A stretch of DNA of 64,000 nucleotides from Geobacter argillaceus (GTDB taxonomy: Bacteria; Desulfobacterota; Desulfuromonadia; Geobacterales; DSM-12255), in the NCBI RefSeq assembly GCF_007830735.1, contig NZ_VLLN01000003.1:197327-261326 (forward strand), written 5' to 3'. The position numbers were made by a program, and so were the translations under genes. A model generated the notes under the pieces. The model was not told where the DNA came from, ran no database searches, and worked only from the letters and a program-made list of their open reading frames with translations. Shown here piece by piece: positions 46,098-54,125 of this stretch (positions are counted from its first letter, which is position 1; the number at the start of each line of letters is the position of its first letter).

Positions 46098-46330
46098 CAA
46101 AACAAAACACTGTTACACCCAGTAGTTACCAGTCTGATTTCCCGGTTAACACCAAGATGTTAAATATTCCGACATACCCAAAGAGGGATCAGGACAGCCT
46201 GGAAATGGGATTGTCAGCAATCGGCAGCGGATGTGTACGTACTTCGCAGGTAGAGGGGTGAGAATAGAGCTCAAGGAAGTTGCTGTCGTTATTCGTTCAG
46301 ACTGACGATTAGTATGGACGGCAGGCGAGT

Positions 46331-46372
46331 GAAACGAAACTCCCCGGCTACGATTTCAGCACAGCCGGGGAG
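46331..46372 (-). terminator. terminator of the multiheme cytochrome gene
   Basis: Minus strand: stem CTCCCCGGCT / AGCCGGGGAG (46340-46372, 13-base loop), then TTTCGTTTC. It lies 53 bases after the stop. Confidence 0.65.
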
Positions 46373-46425
46373 CGTATCTACGAGGGGTAATTCGGTTGGA
46401 TTTACTCAGGACAAAGCTGGCAGCG

Positions 46426-47880
46426 TTATTTCCGCACCCGGACAGCGACAGTCTTTACGACCATGTCGACTATCGGCAGTTGCGGCACCTTGTCCAGCCC
46501 GTAAATCGCCTTCAGGTCCATATCCTTGGGAACTGCGCCGAGCAGTGCTTCGGCAACCTTCTGATCGGCCTGGCGGTAGCGGAGTTTTACCTCCAGGGAG
46601 ACCTGCTTCACCCCGGCGGGCGGCGTGAGACCGTAGAAAACATCCTTGTAGCCACGGGGCGGGATCGTGTCGTGGCGGGAGAACGAGGTCACCACCCAGG
46701 GATCAACGGCAAAGTGGAAATCCTTGCCCATCCCGTCCGAATTGAAGAGCCTGGCATCATCCGGCAGGGTGCCATCGGGTTGCACCGTGCCGCTTGACAG
46801 CAGCAGTTCCCCCTTCTCGTCCCGGGCGGTCACCTCAAGCCACATCTGGCGCACATTGGTCAACGACGTGGGGAGGTTGTGGCCGGCCCGCACGTTTTTC
46901 ACCCGCACCCGCAGTTCAGCCAGCCCCCCATTCCGGTATACCGGCTCCACGTCCAGTTCCGCAGCGCTCTTCAGCCTCTCCACCGCCATGTCGTACTGGG
47001 CCATGAGCCGTTTGGCAAGCTGCTGGTCGCCGGTCTTTTTGGCGGCGCCGGCCGACAGGTAGGTCAGAAGATAGTTGGCGCCGTTGAAGTAATGCCGATA
47101 CTCTCCCCGGGCCGGCTTCCTGAAGGTGTCGGCCGCCTCCCGGAAGGTCTTCATGTCCACCATGTGGCAGTCCTGACAGAGTATATCCAACTGAGCGTAC
47201 GGCCCGTGCTTCCATTCGTTGTAGGTCGCTTCCAGCGGAAAGTGTGAGTCGTAGTGGTAGACCTGGTGGCATGAGGCGCAGAGATCGGCCTTGAGATGAA
47301 ACGATGTCTGCTCGCAGTCGTGGAACCCGCCACCGCATTCGGGGGATGGTTTGAACGGCCCCCGCTTCACCGGTTTGTCCTGCCCCCCCGTGGTCAGGAT
47401 CAGCGAGCCGTTTTCCGGCTCGTGGGACGGGGTCTGCCAGTGGGTGACACCGCTCACCGAATGGCAAATATCGCAGGAAACGCCGCTCAAGGCCATGGGT
47501 GACAACCCCGCCAGGCCCGGGCCCTTGATCTCCCCGGTCACCATGCCGGCCGCGGAATGACACCCTTCGCACTGGCGGGTGATATCGTGCCCCACCGCCT
47601 TCACCGCCTTGTTCAGCTCACCCTGATAGACCGGATCCAGGAACGCCAGGCTGTGCACCGAGCCGTTCCACTCCTGATACTGTTGCTGGTGGCACTGTCC
47701 ACAGGTCTGTGGGGGGGTAAACGGCACGTTGGACTTGTTCCATTGGATAAGTGACGGGTAGAAGGGATAAAAGTCGCGGTTGAAGTCGAATACCGCCGGT
47801 TCGGCCGCAGCCGTCCCTGCCAGGGCAAAAAGTGCAACCATACCCAGAAACAGTCGATTCAGTGATACGATCATAGTCAT
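46426..47880 (-). CDS. exported five-heme c-type cytochrome
   Basis: 484 residues from ATG 47880, with AGGGGG upstream; the open frame starts 19 codons earlier. A signal peptide is present (ALFALAGTAAA). Five CxxCH motifs bind heme c: CGQCH (60-64), CEGCH (104-108), CDICH (136-140), CASCH (201-205) and CQDCH (235-239). Two more cysteines at 182 and 189 do not form a CxxCH. The N-terminal half resembles cytochrome c554-type multiheme proteins. The C-terminal half (about 300-484) has no heme motif and is beta-rich, with LRVRVKNVRAGHNLPTSL, a type of domain that closes several Geobacter multiheme cytochromes. A periplasmic or outer-surface electron carrier is likely. It is probably co-transcribed with the lipoprotein-like ORF and the Sel1 gene upstream. 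Confidence 0.92.
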   Translation of the reverse strand: MTMIVSLNRLFLGMVALFALAGTAAAEPAVFDFNRDFYPFYPSLIQWNKSNVPFTPPQTCGQCHQQQYQEWNGSVHSLAFLDPVYQGELNKAVKAVGHDITRQCEGCHSAAGMVTGEIKGPGLAGLSPMALSGVSCDICHSVSGVTHWQTPSHEPENGSLILTTGGQDKPVKRGPFKPSPECGGGFHDCEQTSFHLKADLCASCHQVYHYDSHFPLEATYNEWKHGPYAQLDILCQDCHMVDMKTFREAADTFRKPARGEYRHYFNGANYLLTYLSAGAAKKTGDQQLAKRLMAQYDMAVERLKSAAELDVEPVYRNGGLAELRVRVKNVRAGHNLPTSLTNVRQMWLEVTARDEKGELLLSSGTVQPDGTLPDDARLFNSDGMGKDFHFAVDPWVVTSFSRHDTIPPRGYKDVFYGLTPPAGVKQVSLEVKLRYRQADQKVAEALLGAVPKDMDLKAIYGLDKVPQLPIVDMVVKTVAVRVRK

Positions 47881-47933
47881 AGTAGCCCCCTCGCAGTTTG
47901 AGATAATTCCAACGGCCCCCCCAGTCACCAAAT

Positions 47934-48152
47934 TCACCCCCTGTCCATCCCATCCGGGGCCGGTTCGATACGAGGGGGTGGTGTAACACTGTTCTCCATT
48001 TTCAGCCGGTAGGAATTCATGAACGTTGGAAGGGTATTCCGTTGATACCGGTGGTCCATAAGCCTTCCTCGAATGACGGCGTCCCGGAGTGAGGCGCAGC
48101 CGCCTGACATCAATTGTACGGCCAGCAGGCCGATGAGAAGAGTCCGCGCCAA
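47934..48152 (-). CDS. small lipoprotein-like protein
   Basis: 72 residues from a TTG start 10 bases after the stop of the Sel1-repeat gene, so translation may be coupled; no Shine-Dalgarno is seen. The N-terminus (RTLLIGLLAVQLMSGGCASL) resembles a lipoprotein signal with the cysteine at residue 19, though the lipobox (SGG-C) is not ideal. The rest is short, basic and proline-rich at the end. It fills the space between two genes of the same strand and no better frame exists there. Family and function unknown. Confidence 0.5.
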   Translation of the reverse strand: MARTLLIGLLAVQLMSGGCASLRDAVIRGRLMDHRYQRNTLPTFMNSYRLKMENSVTPPPRIEPAPDGMDRG

Positions 48153-48161
48153 CGTTCCGGG

Positions 48162-49358
48162 TTACTGGCGCAAGCTTCCGGGCGCGGTAATATGCTTGCC
48201 AATCGTCTCCATGATCCGGCGCGCATCTTCGTTTCCCTGCTCGGCCGCCCTGAGGAACCAGCGGATACCTTCTTCCCGGTTGAGCTTGACCCCTTCGCCA
48301 TTGTAGTAAAAGAGGCCAAGGGCGTACTGGGCCTTGTCGTGCCCCTTCTCCGCCGCCTTCCGATACCAGGTGGCCGCCTCTTTCGGATCTTTTCTGACCC
48401 CTTCCCCCTCCTCATAGAGGTGGCCGAGGTTGTACTGGGCATCGGCCTCGCCCTGGGTTGCCGCCTTGCGGAACCACTTGACCGCTTCTTTGTAGTCCTG
48501 CCCGGTGCCATCCCCGAAATAGTGGAGCAGGCCGAGATTGAACTGGGCCGCCCCCAACCCCTTGTCGGCAGCCTTCCGATACCATTTGATGGCTTCCCTG
48601 GCATTTCGGGCAACCCCTTCGCCGCGGTCATACAGGTACCCCACCTTGAACTGGGCCTTGACGAACCCCTTTTCCGCCGCCTTCCGGTACCAAACAAGGG
48701 CCTCGGTCAGGCGGTCCTGGCTGCCCCCTCGCTCGTAGAGCTCACCCAGACTGAACTGGGCGCGCACATTCCCGGCTTCGGCGGCTTTGCGGTACCAGAT
48801 CATGGCCTCCTTCCGGTCCAGGGGAACCCCTTCCCCCTTCTCGTACAGTTCGGCCAGTTCCTCCTGAGCAACCGCGTGCCCCTGCTCCGCTGCCTTGCGG
48901 TACCACTTGGCAGCCTCGGCATGATCCTCCTTCATCTCCTTGGCCTGTGCATAGAGGCGGCCGGTCTGAAACTGGGCATCGGCACCCCCCTGTTCGGCCG
49001 CCTTGCGGAACCATTTCAGCGCCTCGCGCTTGTCGGCCTTGACGCCGTCACCAATGGAGAACGCAGTTCCCAGGATGTACTGGGCGCGCCCATGCCCCTG
49101 TTCGGCGGCCTTCCGGTACCAGCGCAAAGCCTCTTTCTTGTCCGCCCGCCGCACCCCCTTCCCGTCGGCATACATCTGGCCGAGCATGAAATTGGCCCTG
49201 GCGCTGTTGTCGATCCGGAACTCCCGAATGGCAGTGGCATAATCGCCATCATCATACGCCTTCATTCCTGTCGTGAAATCGGCCGAGGCCGTGCCGTCAG
49301 CGCAGGCAGGACCGCTCCAGAAGCAAACAAGAACGACAGCAAGCAGTAGAAACCGCAT
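48162..49358 (-). CDS. exported Sel1-repeat protein
   Basis: 398 residues from ATG 49358, with GGAGG six bases upstream; the open frame extends 49 codons further without support. A signal peptide (LLLAVVLVCFWSGPACA) is followed by nine Sel1-like repeats of ~36 residues. The pattern is AQxxLGxLYxxGxGVxxDxxEAxxWYRKAAEQG, and the fifth copy is slightly short. Sel1 repeats form an alpha-solenoid that holds partner proteins. The protein should be periplasmic. It has its own strong promoter at 49413-49441 and heads a likely unit with the lipoprotein-like ORF and the multiheme cytochrome, so a role in cytochrome maturation or assembly is conceivable but unproven. Confidence 0.92.
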   Translation of the reverse strand: MRFLLLAVVLVCFWSGPACADGTASADFTTGMKAYDDGDYATAIREFRIDNSARANFMLGQMYADGKGVRRADKKEALRWYRKAAEQGHGRAQYILGTAFSIGDGVKADKREALKWFRKAAEQGGADAQFQTGRLYAQAKEMKEDHAEAAKWYRKAAEQGHAVAQEELAELYEKGEGVPLDRKEAMIWYRKAAEAGNVRAQFSLGELYERGGSQDRLTEALVWYRKAAEKGFVKAQFKVGYLYDRGEGVARNAREAIKWYRKAADKGLGAAQFNLGLLHYFGDGTGQDYKEAVKWFRKAATQGEADAQYNLGHLYEEGEGVRKDPKEAATWYRKAAEKGHDKAQYALGLFYYNGEGVKLNREEGIRWFLRAAEQGNEDARRIMETIGKHITAPGSLRQ

Positions 49359-49412
49359 ACATTCCTCCATCCGATCGTACATGCGCCAGTCCGGCGTCAA
49401 TAACGAAAGTGA

Positions 49413-49441
49413 ATTATAAACAATTAAATAAATACCGTCAA
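49413..49441 (-). promoter_or_regulatory. sigma-70 promoter of the Sel1-repeat gene
   Basis: Minus strand TTGACG (49436-49441), 17-base A+T-rich spacer, TATAAT (49413-49418). It matches 5 of 6 and 6 of 6 consensus positions. The leader would be ~48 bases. Confidence 0.75.
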
Positions 49442-49544
49442 ACAATGGTAAGCGAGGCACGGCGCAACAGGAAAACACCTCGGGCGGAAAAGGAAAGCTG
49501 CGCAATCAACCATGGGGAGGATATAAGTATGCAGGGAAACGGGT

Positions 49545-50930
49545 CTATTTGCGGATATGCTCCATATCGATGCCATAGCTTTTGATCTTCCGGTGCAGGT
49601 TGCTCCGCTCCAGCTCGATCGCCTCGGCGGTCCTGCTGATGTTCCATTGGAACTCCTCCAGCTTCTGGATGATAAACTCCTTCTCGAACTCCTCCCGCGC
49701 CACGCGTAGCGACGGAAACTCCAGCATGGAATCCAGCCTGGCGCCGCCTTGAGGGCGGCAGACCTGGGCGGTGACCAGGTAATCGGGAAGGTGATTAGGG
49801 GTGATGGTGTTTCCCGGGGCCATGATCACCAGACGCTCGATCAGGTTTTTCAGTTCCCTGATATTTCCCGGCCAGTCGTAGGCTTTCAACAGTTCAATGG
49901 TTTCCGGAACCATGATCTTGGGCTCGCGTCCCTCGCGACGGCAGTAAAGGTCGAGAAAATGGCCGACCAGCAGGGGGATATCGTCACTGCGCTCCCGCAG
50001 CGGCGGCACCACGAACGGAACAACGTTGAGCCGGTAGTAGAGATCCTCCCGAAAGGCACCGCTCCGTATCTCGTCTTCCAGCACCTTGTTGGTGGCGGCA
50101 ATGATCCGCACATCCACGTCAATGGTCCTGGTGCCGCCGACCCGTTCAAATTTCCGCTCCTGGAGAATGCGCAGTACCTTGGCCTGGGTCTTGAGGGACA
50201 TATCGCCGATCTCGTCCAGGAAGATCGTCCCGCCATCGGCCAGGTCGAATTTCCCCTTCTTCTGGGCCAGTGCGCCGGTGAACGCCCCTTTCTCGTGACC
50301 GAACAGCTCGCTTTCGATCAGTTCTTCAGGGATGGCGGCGCAGTTGATCTCCACGAACGGCTTGGCCCGCCGCGGGCTCAGGGAGTGTATGGCGCGGGCC
50401 ACCAACTCCTTACCGGTCCCGTTCTCGCCGGTAATGAGCACCGACGCGGCAGTTTCGGCCACCAGCCCGATATGCTCCTTCAACTGGTGCATGGCCGGGG
50501 TCTCGCCAATCATCTCCAGGTCGCCCAGGAGCATGGTCCGCAGGGATGAGTTCTCCTCCGCCAGGCGGGTCATGCCGAGAGCGTTTCTGACGGTGACCAG
50601 TACCTTTTCCAGGGAAAACGGCTTTTCGATGAAGTCAAAGGCACCCAGCTTGGTTGACCTGACTGCCGTTTCGATGGTGCCGTGACCGGAGATCATGACC
50701 ACCGTCAGACTCGGTTTTTTTTCCTTCAGCCGCTGCAGCGTCTCCATCCCGTCCATCCGGGGCATCCAGATGTCCAGAAGGACCAGGTCCGGCAGTTCGG
50801 TCTCGATGGCTGCCAACGCCTCCAGGCCGTCCACGGCAAAGACGGTCCGGTATCCCTCATCTTCCAGAACCCCGGCCAGGGAGGTTCTGATGCTCTCCTC
50901 GTCATCGACGATCAGGATGGTTGCGCTCAT
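49545..50930 (-). CDS. NtrX-like sigma-54-dependent response regulator
   Basis: 461 residues. The receiver has D9/D10, phospho-acceptor D53 and K in FIEKPF. The AAA+ domain has Walker A GENGTGKE, a canonical GAFTGA loop and Walker B GGTIFLDEIG. The C-terminal Fis-type helix-turn-helix is ISRTAEAIELERSNLHRKIKSYGI. The overall pattern, including the C-terminal end, is closest to the NtrX group. It follows the aminotransferase gene by 51 bases on the same strand and is probably co-transcribed with it. No histidine kinase lies next to it, so its partner is elsewhere. Target genes cannot be deduced. Confidence 0.9.
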   Translation of the reverse strand: MSATILIVDDEESIRTSLAGVLEDEGYRTVFAVDGLEALAAIETELPDLVLLDIWMPRMDGMETLQRLKEKKPSLTVVMISGHGTIETAVRSTKLGAFDFIEKPFSLEKVLVTVRNALGMTRLAEENSSLRTMLLGDLEMIGETPAMHQLKEHIGLVAETAASVLITGENGTGKELVARAIHSLSPRRAKPFVEINCAAIPEELIESELFGHEKGAFTGALAQKKGKFDLADGGTIFLDEIGDMSLKTQAKVLRILQERKFERVGGTRTIDVDVRIIAATNKVLEDEIRSGAFREDLYYRLNVVPFVVPPLRERSDDIPLLVGHFLDLYCRREGREPKIMVPETIELLKAYDWPGNIRELKNLIERLVIMAPGNTITPNHLPDYLVTAQVCRPQGGARLDSMLEFPSLRVAREEFEKEFIIQKLEEFQWNISRTAEAIELERSNLHRKIKSYGIDMEHIRK

Positions 50931-50955
50931 TGAATGACCTTTCCAGCGTGGATTA

Positions 50956-50986
50956 ACTCCTCACCCCTCACTCCCGACTCCTCACG
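50956..50986. repeat. GTGAGGAGT word-repeat tract between two genes
   Basis: On the minus strand the words GTGAGGAGT, GGGAGTGAGG and GGTGAGGAGT follow each other. The aminotransferase stop TGA (50982-50984) lies in the first word. A near-identical tract is at 58904-58933. Confidence 0.55.
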
Positions 50987-52178
50987 ACCTTTTCAGTCCC
51001 AGCTCTCCGGCCAGCGCCTCCCAGGCCGGCAGGCTCCGCCGGATCATCTCCGAATCGACACAGTAGGCGATCCGGAAATACCCCGGCGCACCGAAGCCCG
51101 CTCCCGGCACCAGGAGGACATGGTGTTTCTGGGCCATCCTGACAAAGGCCACGTCGTCGGCAAGCGGCGATTTGGGAAACAGGTAGAACGCGCCGTCCGG
51201 CTTCACCATCTTAAACCCGAGGCCGGTCAGGCTGTCATAGAGCAGGTCGCGCTTGGCCTGGTACGCACCGATATCCACCGACTCGTGCTGGAGCTTGGCG
51301 ACCAGCCGCTGCATGAGGGCCGGGGCATTGACGAACCCCAGGGTCCGGTTGCAGAATACCGCCCCTTCCATGAACAGGTCGATGTGGGTCATGCGGGGGT
51401 TGGCAGCCAGGTAGCCGATCCGCTCCCCGGGCAGGGCCAGGTCCTTGGAGTGGGACGTGACGATGACGGCGTTGTCCACGTACGGGAAGATGTTCGGTAC
51501 CTGCTGACCGTCATAGGCGATCCGGGCGTACGGTTCGTCGGAGATGACATAGATCTGCCGCTCCAGTTCCCGTTCCTTGCGCTGGATCAACTCCCCCAGC
51601 TTCTGCAGGGTTTCGGCAGGATAGATCACCCCGGTCGGGTTGTTGGGAGTGTTGATGATGATCGCCCGTGTCTTGTGGTTGATGGCCGCGGCCAAGGCCG
51701 GCAGTTCCATCTGGAAGGTGTCACGATCGGTCCAGACTTCGCGGGGGACCCCGCCGTGGTTGTCGATGTAGAATTTGTACTCGACGAAGTACGGGGTGAG
51801 GATGATCACCTCATCGCCCGGATTGAGGATGGTCTTGAGGACGACGTTCAGAGCGCCGCTCGCTCCGACGGTCATGACCACGTGGGATGCGCCGACCGGC
51901 AGACCGGAGGATTCGGCCAGCTGTGCCGCCACTGCGGCCCGGGTCTCCTCGTAGCCGGCATTGCTCATATAGCGGTGCATACCGGGAAGCGGCTCATTGG
52001 CCAGCTTCCTGAGCTCCTCGTAGTAGCGGGCCGGAGGTTCGATGTTGGGGTTGCCCAGGGTGAAGTCGTAGACATTCTCAGTGCCGAATTGGGCACGGAG
52101 ACGCTCTCCCTCTTCAAACATCTTCCTGATCCATGAAGCACTCTCGATGGAGTTCTGTATTTTGGTGGCAATAGCCAT
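50982..52178 (-). CDS. PLP-dependent class I/II aminotransferase
   Basis: 398 residues; ATG 52178 has GAGGAGGG upstream. This is a fold-type I aminotransferase: NNPTG at 179-183, D214 and Y217 contacting the cofactor, the Schiff-base lysine K245 in SHSKDLALPGERIGY, and the C-terminal arginine region GYFRIAYC. It resembles aspartate/aromatic-type aminotransferases annotated as AspC-like. The SHSKDLALPGERIG signature is of a subgroup whose substrate I cannot specify. It is cytoplasmic. It is first in a two-gene unit with the NtrX-like regulator, with a sigma-54-like promoter candidate in front. Confidence 0.9.
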   Translation of the reverse strand: MAIATKIQNSIESASWIRKMFEEGERLRAQFGTENVYDFTLGNPNIEPPARYYEELRKLANEPLPGMHRYMSNAGYEETRAAVAAQLAESSGLPVGASHVVMTVGASGALNVVLKTILNPGDEVIILTPYFVEYKFYIDNHGGVPREVWTDRDTFQMELPALAAAINHKTRAIIINTPNNPTGVIYPAETLQKLGELIQRKERELERQIYVISDEPYARIAYDGQQVPNIFPYVDNAVIVTSHSKDLALPGERIGYLAANPRMTHIDLFMEGAVFCNRTLGFVNAPALMQRLVAKLQHESVDIGAYQAKRDLLYDSLTGLGFKMVKPDGAFYLFPKSPLADDVAFVRMAQKHHVLLVPGAGFGAPGYFRIAYCVDSEMIRRSLPAWEALAGELGLKRS

Positions 52179-52212
52179 GAATAACCCTCCTCACACGTGG
52201 TCTGTGACTTTT

Positions 52213-52228
52213 AGCACAGAACCAGCCA
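52213..52228 (-). promoter_or_regulatory. possible sigma-54 promoter of the aminotransferase gene
   Basis: Minus strand TGGCTGGTTCTGTGCT has GG and GC ten bases apart and 9 of 12 consensus positions. It would start transcription ~23 bases before the ATG, close but possible. Confidence 0.3.
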
Positions 52229-52270
52229 AGGGGGCAAGGAGAAGGAGGATGCGGCCGGCCGAGAAATCTC

Positions 52271-52299
52271 TTTACATCCTGCACGGTAACGTCTAAATC
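52271..52299 (+). promoter_or_regulatory. possible sigma-70 promoter of mazG
   Basis: TTTACA, 17 bases, TAAATC. The -35 matches 5 of 6 and the -10 only 3 of 6. Distance to the start codon is ~45 bases. Confidence 0.35.
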
Positions 52300-52342
52300 A
52301 ACATCAATCACGACCTCAACAATCCCCATCCGGAGAGTACCC

Positions 52343-53146
52343 ATGACCAGTAATTCCGACCGTTTCAACCGCGCCATGAGCATCATGCGCCGCCTGAGGG
52401 CACCAGGTGGCTGCCCCTGGGACGCGGAGCAGACCCACGACTCACTCAAACGGTACCTGGTGGAAGAGTGCTACGAGGTGATCGAGGCAATCGACACCAG
52501 GGATGACGCACTCCTCAGGGAGGAATTGGGTGACCTCCTCCTCCAGCCGCTCTTCCATGCCGCCATCGCCGAGGAGCGCGGCACCTTCACCATCGACGAT
52601 GTCCTGGAGACCCTGGCGGACAAGCTGGTCCGCCGCCATCCCCACGTCTTCGGCGACGAGCAGATCAGGACCAGCGACGAGCAGGTGGCCAACTGGGAAA
52701 AGATCAAGAAAGAGGAAAAGGGTGAAGAACGGCGTTCCGCCCTGGCCGGGGTACCGCCCCACCTGCCGGCCCTGCTCAAGGCCCAGAAGATCACGGAAAA
52801 AGCGGCCCGGGTCGGCTTCGACTGGGAGCACGTGGACCAGGTCTTTGCCAAGGTACTGGAAGAACTTCACGAACTGGAGGAGACCCTGACGGACAGGGAC
52901 CAGGAGCGGATGGAAGCCGAGCTGGGAGACCTGCTCTTCGCCATCGTCAACCTGGGACGGTTCATCTCGGTGAACCCGGAGGATGCCCTCGGAAAGACCA
53001 TTGCCCGCTTCACTACCCGATTCACCCATGTGGAAGAGACCCTGCACCGCCGGGGGGTCAATCTGAAGGACGCAACGCTGGACGAGATGGAAGCGCTCTG
53101 GCAGGAAGCAAAGGAAAAGGAGCGGCAGGGGGCCGGCACACTGTAA
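52343..53146 (+). CDS. mazG: nucleoside triphosphate pyrophosphohydrolase MazG
   Basis: 267 residues, the usual full length. GGAGAG lies upstream of the ATG. Two MazG domains are present: the first has CPWDAEQTH, EECYEVIEAID and EELGDLLLQ; the second has EELHELEE and EAELGDLLFAIVN. These acidic helices bind magnesium. MazG hydrolyses nucleoside triphosphates to monophosphates and pyrophosphate, and is linked to housekeeping of aberrant nucleotides and to (p)ppGpp-related stress. It is a single gene, divergent from the aminotransferase and convergent with the DUF815 gene. Confidence 0.96.
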   Translation: MTSNSDRFNRAMSIMRRLRAPGGCPWDAEQTHDSLKRYLVEECYEVIEAIDTRDDALLREELGDLLLQPLFHAAIAEERGTFTIDDVLETLADKLVRRHPHVFGDEQIRTSDEQVANWEKIKKEEKGEERRSALAGVPPHLPALLKAQKITEKAARVGFDWEHVDQVFAKVLEELHELEETLTDRDQERMEAELGDLLFAIVNLGRFISVNPEDALGKTIARFTTRFTHVEETLHRRGVNLKDATLDEMEALWQEAKEKERQGAGTL

Positions 53147-53157
53147 CTCTTTAACTG

Positions 53158-53200
53158 ACGTAGGTTGGGTTAGGCGATTGTATCACCGTAACCCAACAAA
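53158..53200. repeat. palindromic TTGGGTTA...TAACCCAA repeat
   Basis: Perfect 8-base arms at 53165-53172 and 53189-53196 with a 16-base loop, flanked by GTAGG and CAAA. From memory, GTAGGTTGGGTTA...TAACCCAAC elements are dispersed in many proteobacteria. It lies between convergent genes, 12 bases after mazG, and could end transcription from both sides. Confidence 0.55.
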
Positions 53201-53237
53201 TCAGTTGCATGGCACCAGCTCCCAACCTCGTCACCGA

Positions 53238-54125
53238 TCACCTTTCCCCGCTTCTCAGCAACGTGCGCCCCACCCACTGGGTGGCGAACTGCCAGGAGAT
53301 CCGGCCGCTCCGGTCCCCCTTGGCATGGGACCAGTCGATGGCCTCCTTCTCCACATCACCATTCCAACTGAACGGACAGCCATTCTGTTGGCAGAGCCGC
53401 TCCAGCCACTGCCGGGTGACCTCCACGTACTGATCCTGGGTAAAGGGGTGGAACCCGACCCAGAGCCCGAACCGGCCGGAAAGAGAGATCTTCTCCTCCA
53501 CCGACTCGCCGTGGTGGATCTCGTTATTCACCAGCATGGCCCCCCGGTTGTCGCTCTCGTACTCGGGCAGGAGGTGGCGCCGGTTGGAGGTAACGTAGAT
53601 CAGTACATTGTCGGGCGGGGCATAGACCGCGCCGTCAAGGGCGCTCTTCAGGACCTTGTAGCTGGATTCGCCGGTCTCGAACGAGACATCGTCGGCAAAG
53701 AGAATGAACCGGTACGGCTCGCTCCTGATCTGGTCGACGATGTCGGGCAGGTTGACCAGATCGCTCTTGTCCACCTGCACCACCCGGAGCCCCTGCGGGG
53801 CGTAGGCCTGGAGGAGTGCCCGCACCAGGGAGGACTTCCCGGTCCCCCTGGTCCCCCAGAGGAGGATGTTGTTGGCCGGATAACCGGCCAGGAACTGGCG
53901 CGTGTTCTCCTCGACCACCTGCTTCTGGCGGTCGATCCCCAGCAGGTCGTCCAGCCCCATGGACGCAAACGACATGATCGGATCCAGGAAACCGCTGAAG
54001 GAGCGGCGGCGCCAGTTGGCCGCCGGACAGGTCGACCATTCAAGTGGCGCAACCGGTCTCGGCAGGAGCTGCTCCACTGCCGTCAGAACCCGCTGCAACT
54101 GTGCCTTCAATTCTTCATCCAGCAT
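53238..54125 (-). CDS. DUF815-family AAA+ ATPase
   Basis: 295 residues; ATG 54125 has GAGAGGAAGG upstream. Walker A is GTRGTGKSS at 91-99 and Walker B RFILFADDVSF. Conserved DUF815 stretches include DPIMSFASMGLDDLLGIDRQK, IYVTSNRRHLLPEY, EEKISLSGRFGLWVGFHPFTQDQY and the C-terminal GRISWQFATQWVGRTLL. This family is widespread in proteobacteria and its role is not established. It is cytoplasmic. The gene stands alone, convergent with mazG. Confidence 0.93.
   Translation of the reverse strand: MLDEELKAQLQRVLTAVEQLLPRPVAPLEWSTCPAANWRRRSFSGFLDPIMSFASMGLDDLLGIDRQKQVVEENTRQFLAGYPANNILLWGTRGTGKSSLVRALLQAYAPQGLRVVQVDKSDLVNLPDIVDQIRSEPYRFILFADDVSFETGESSYKVLKSALDGAVYAPPDNVLIYVTSNRRHLLPEYESDNRGAMLVNNEIHHGESVEEKISLSGRFGLWVGFHPFTQDQYVEVTRQWLERLCQQNGCPFSWNGDVEKEAIDWSHAKGDRSGRISWQFATQWVGRTLLRSGER

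Larger units (their letters stand above)
46007..46425. other. intergenic region upstream of the PEP-CTERM gene
   Basis: No gene is seen. The part next to the PEP-CTERM start is A+T-rich and carries the promoter candidate. Inverted repeats are CTGGTA-GCAAT-TACCAG at 46077-46093, overlapping that promoter, and TTAACA-CCAAGA-TGTTAA at 46146-46163. The far end holds the terminator of the cytochrome gene. Confidence 0.5.

Noticed and set aside
46314-46628. Plus-strand ORF across the cytochrome terminator
   Set aside because: It overlaps the terminator and the antisense of the cytochrome gene; no supporting motif.
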